Part shown: one piece after another, positions 60,610 through 64,000 of the stretch
Layout of the letters: each line of letters starts with the position of its first letter
How positions within the stretch are numbered: position 1 is the stretch's first letter
Assembly (NCBI RefSeq): GCF_963583255.1
Contig: NC_084817.1
Location: forward strand, 14,452,121-14,516,120
Origin: Pyrus communis
Taxonomy: Eukaryota > Streptophyta > Magnoliopsida > Rosales > Rosaceae
DNA: 64,000 nucleotides
Direction: 5' to 3'
Program-made: the position numbers and the translations under genes
The notes under the pieces: model-generated
Seen by the model: only the letters and a program-made list of their open reading frames with translations
The model's database searches: none
What the model was told of the DNA's origin: nothing

Positions 60610-61248
60610 AAAGTGCATGGCAAAGGGAGGTTGTTTGTGGCTGCATGTTTGGGTTTGTTTAAAGGGTGCATGTGGGTGAATGTTAGGTTGAAATAATGAT
60701 GGAAAAACAGCTAGGAAAAGAGGGAATGCATGTGAAAGTGTGGCTGCAAAGAGAAGGAAAGCTGGAATGTGGAGGGGAGTGCACGGCAAGGCATATTTTG
60801 GTGTTGGAAATGCATGTGTTTTAGGTTGTGAAAGCATGTGGATTAGGTGGAAAGAGGTGGGTGTGCATGTGAGTTGAAATGCATGTGTTTAAATGGTTGA
60901 AATGTGTAGATGATTATGAGTATGATAAGTGATAAGTGTATGGTTATGATAAGTGATAAGTGAATGATATGATAAGTGATAAATGAATGATATGTTAAGT
61001 GATAAATGAATGATATGTGGTGATGATAAGTTGGTCTTCAATTTCGTCCATTCCTTTTGCTCCAAACATAAGCTATCCAATCCAAGTCCGATTTTGCTCC
61101 AAAATGCTCCAAAATGCATCTTTTTGCTTCCTTAGCCATATGAACCTAAAAACACACGAAAGAAGCATAAAGGACTAAAATAACTAAAGAAACATAACGT
61201 AAATGTACGAGAACAAGCCATTTAAGTCGCATGAATATGCTCCTATCA

Positions 61249-62615
61249 AATTCCCCCACACTTAGCTTTTGCTAGTCCTCGAGCAAAACAGAAAAACAAA
61301 ACAAAACGAAACGAAACAAAAGAACCCAAAGACAAAACAAAACGAACAAAACACAACCTACACCTTCCAACAATCGTCTCAGGGATTTCCAATGCACATG
61401 ACATGTCAAAAATCATCATTCCCACAGATTTTGATCATCCTTACACTTAAGTACATACTTAATCATAGTCACCATATATTAGTTCACAATTAAGCATTTA
61501 AAACCATGTTTTGAATGTAGTAACATGCCTTAGAGAATTTGCTCAATTCCTTACAAGATATGCACTCAATTTTCACTCAGATTTTCTGACTACACACCCT
61601 AAACTAGTTATATGTGAGAAGATTGATGTAAACATAAAAACGAACACTCACATATATGTATTTCAAAGGAAGCAATTTCTGGAGTTAATAAGCATGTTTA
61701 GATATGATCTCATGAATGGAATGCTACTACTTAGATGCGAGAACCAGTGATTCCATAAGCTCATATCAATTCCAAACTCCACATTTTGAAACACATAACG
61801 ATCAAGATAGAAGCATACGGGTTGAAACGGGGCTAAAGGTGTTTGGCTAACAAAGAAGGGATATGGAAAACAAAGGTTCTTAAAGAAATAGCGAGCAAAG
61901 CATTTGAATTAACGTAGAATTCACTTTTGAATGAAAACTCAATCTTTTGAACAACAAGGGGGAACAAGCTCTTTTTCCTTTCTTTCTTTTCTTTTCTGTT
62001 TTTCTTTTTTCATATGTTTTTCACAATTTTTTTCTTCTTTTCTTTTGACTCTCAAAACATACATAAACACTTAAGAACAAAACATTCTCTCCCCCACACT
62101 CATTTTCTTTCATAATGTACTCAAAAGGAATTCATTTAAGTCATGCTCACTATCTTTTAAGAACAAGGGTGTGGACTGTCCTACACTAGGCTAGGTGAGG
62201 ATAATGTGGGTAAACAAAGAATAAAGGCTAAACAAGGCTCAACGGGGGTAAAACTTACAACATATACGGAATATGGGAAGTAAGGCTATTTGGCTATGGT
62301 GGCAACTACACAACTTCATCTTGATATATGTTATGCAATTCAATGTCATGCTTTGAATGAAACGGATATAAGTTCTAGCATTTAGTTCTATCATGATACA
62401 ATTGAATTCCAAGTAGCAACCAAGCAAGGAATAATGAGATCATGCAACAACTTTAGAAAACAAAGAATCACAGATTATAACTCTCCAACGAAGGTAATGG
62501 TTCGAGTCTCACAGGGTCGTAGCGTTTGTTTGAGTTCCTTCCTTCAAGCATGTTACAAAAATGAATTTTTCTTTTATGATTGCATGTGAAGTCATACATT
62601 ATAACCATAACCAAG
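61249..62615 (-). mobile_element. Second copy of the gamma 3' internal block
   Basis: Corresponds to 27872-29238: polypurine tract, pyrimidine tract (about 61967-62057) and the GGGGG motif (reverse, about 62088). No coding sequence. Confidence 0.8.
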
Positions 62616-64000
62616 TGATGCGTGATTTATACGCACACAAATTAAACCCTCTTTTTGACATTTGTAGTATAGGTGCAAGTAGGGATCGTTCTGGACCGGG
62701 GATTAGGAGGGATTGTTAATCACTTGGATTTGACTCAAAAACATAGAAACAAAGTTAAAAACGTTCACAAAGACTCAAAGGACTCAAAACAAAACCAAAA
62801 GACTCAAAACAACACAAACACACTCAAATCTGCCTAAAAACCACTTTCTGGGCAGATTTGAGCACAAACACAAATTTGGACGAATTTATGTAATAACTTG
62901 GCTCAAGAATGTAAAAACACAATATAAAACACTAAACTAACTCAAAGAATGTAAAACTAAACACTTAAAACATTAAAACAAACCAAAAGACTCAAACATC
63001 ACCCAAAACACTCAAAACTGCCTTAAAATCACTTTCTGGGCAGTTTTGAGCACTTTGGTGAATTTGGACGAAATTGGGAAATAAATTGAATCAAAACACT
63101 TAGAAACATAAACTAATACACTTTCTAACTAAATTGGACAATAAAGTAAAGGGGGATTGAGGTTTATACGAAATTAAATTAAATTGCACAGATTGTAAAT
63201 TAAAGCAAAATGTAAATGTGAATGTGTGATAGAATTGAATGGAATTGAAATGAATGAATGCTAGCTAAGGGGTTCATCTTCACATATGTTACACTTGCAT
63301 AATAAAATGATTTCCAATTGCATTTCAATAAACCATGAAACTCAACACCCCGGGTTAACCGTGATGCACTAATTAACCTTCAAATCTTCCTAACGTTATT
63401 GAATTGGATGGGTTAGCGCATACAACAATTCAAAACATTCCCCACAAGTCCTCAACATGAATGCATAGAAGAGATACAAGCAAGAATCATTACGCTCTAT
63501 GAAAATTATAAGTGTTGACGAGGCATTCGTTACTATGGATTGCATGAAACTTATGCCAAGAATTCATTTAACGCGATTGTTTATAAGCAACCTCCACTAC
63601 TTGTGAATATAAGTTCATAACGATTAGGTGAAACTCACTTATATTCTAGCGTCATATTCATGCATGAAAATTAAGTGTGCACTCTCAATGAACATACATA
63701 AATAAGTTATCAATCAAACAGTTAAACGAATTGAATCCACAACTTATGAAACGCAATTAGAAGTATTCAAATCAAAATGCAAGCATAAACATATATTCGA
63801 ATCACCCCCTAACCAAGGGGGGTTTAGTTCCTCATGGTACAAAACAAAGAGAATCAAAGAAACACCTAAACATTCCAACAACTCAAACTTGAATTGTATG
63901 AACGTTTAGGTCCTCTTCTCTTCCATTCCTCATTCGTACAAAACAAAGAGTATTGAAATTAAACGTTGAAATCAAAGAAACACCTAAACATTCCAACAAC
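62616..64000 (-). mobile_element. Second copy of solo LTR H, cut by the window end
   Basis: Starts at the equivalent of 29239, after ccaag, and continues to the equivalent of 30623. It contains both large hairpins and the beginning of the second 46-nt hairpin unit. Confidence 0.9.

Larger units (their letters stand above)
55472..61248 (-). mobile_element. Second copy of gamma's 3' LTR with nested LTRs G and Y
   Basis: Corresponds to 22096-27871, one base longer because of the extra C near 59050. The reverse polypurine tract follows at 61249. Confidence 0.85.
45505..64000 (+). repeat. Second copy of the duplication, matching 12129-30623
   Basis: All features recur in order and orientation to the window end. 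By eye I found four substitutions (15467/48843, 16772/50148, 19554/52930, 24151/57527) and one extra C near 59050. This was not an exhaustive count. Confidence 0.9.

Overview
This is a gene-poor, AT-rich stretch of plant nuclear DNA, almost certainly heterochromatin of a eudicot. A Rosaceae-like host is only a guess. I find no ordinary host gene, no rRNA or tRNA gene and no CRISPR. Essentially everything is Ty3/gypsy LTR retrotransposon sequence of Athila/Tat type. The evidence is a gag with the CX2CX4HX4C knuckle and a D-L-G-A-S protease, an 18-nt primer-binding site complementary to the 3' end of plant tRNA-Asp, purine tracts of the form GTGTGGGGGAATT, and long LTRs that open TGATAGGAG and close CTCGCATCA. 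No reverse-transcriptase core, RNase H or integrase is present, so every element seen is non-autonomous as it stands.

Layout. Element alpha (+): internal DNA 1-7413, carrying solo LTRs at 114-2616 and 4208-6555, then its 3' LTR at 7414-9309. It is inserted in element beta (-). Beta has 3' internal DNA at 9310-10925, gag-protease at 10926-13678 with the gag N-terminus displaced to 20696-20798, its PBS at 20893-20910 and part of its 5' LTR at 20917-22095. Gag is split by a solo LTR (13684-20695) that itself holds two further solo LTRs (14454-16844 and 18205-20193). Element gamma (-) sits in beta's LTR: 3' LTR 22096-27871 with solo LTRs at 22678-24606 and 25563-27232, then internal DNA 27872-34249 split by a solo LTR at 29239-32014. 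Gamma ends in an antisense-ORF remnant that is cut by a plus-strand LTR at 34250. Plus-strand LTR pieces and a 200-N gap follow (34250-38523), then the end of a different-family element (38524-40517), then element delta (+) with PBS, gag stub, poly(A) tract and an intact antisense ORF (40518-43685). A truncated LTR (43686-45504) closes the unit.

From 45505 to the window end the sequence repeats 12129-30623 almost base for base, in the same orientation. The simplest reading is a tandem duplication of a 33,376-bp unit (12129-45504) whose second copy runs out of the window; an assembly artefact is the alternative.

Eight solo LTRs in the first unit and its left flank have perfect 5-bp target-site duplications, so the nesting order can be read directly. 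The LTRs share a TATA box beneath a dense CATGCA array and several hairpins in the transcribed part. Two of these hairpins show paired (compensatory) base changes between copies. Together with the antisense coiled-coil ORF of gamma and delta, they are the most interesting unexplained features here.
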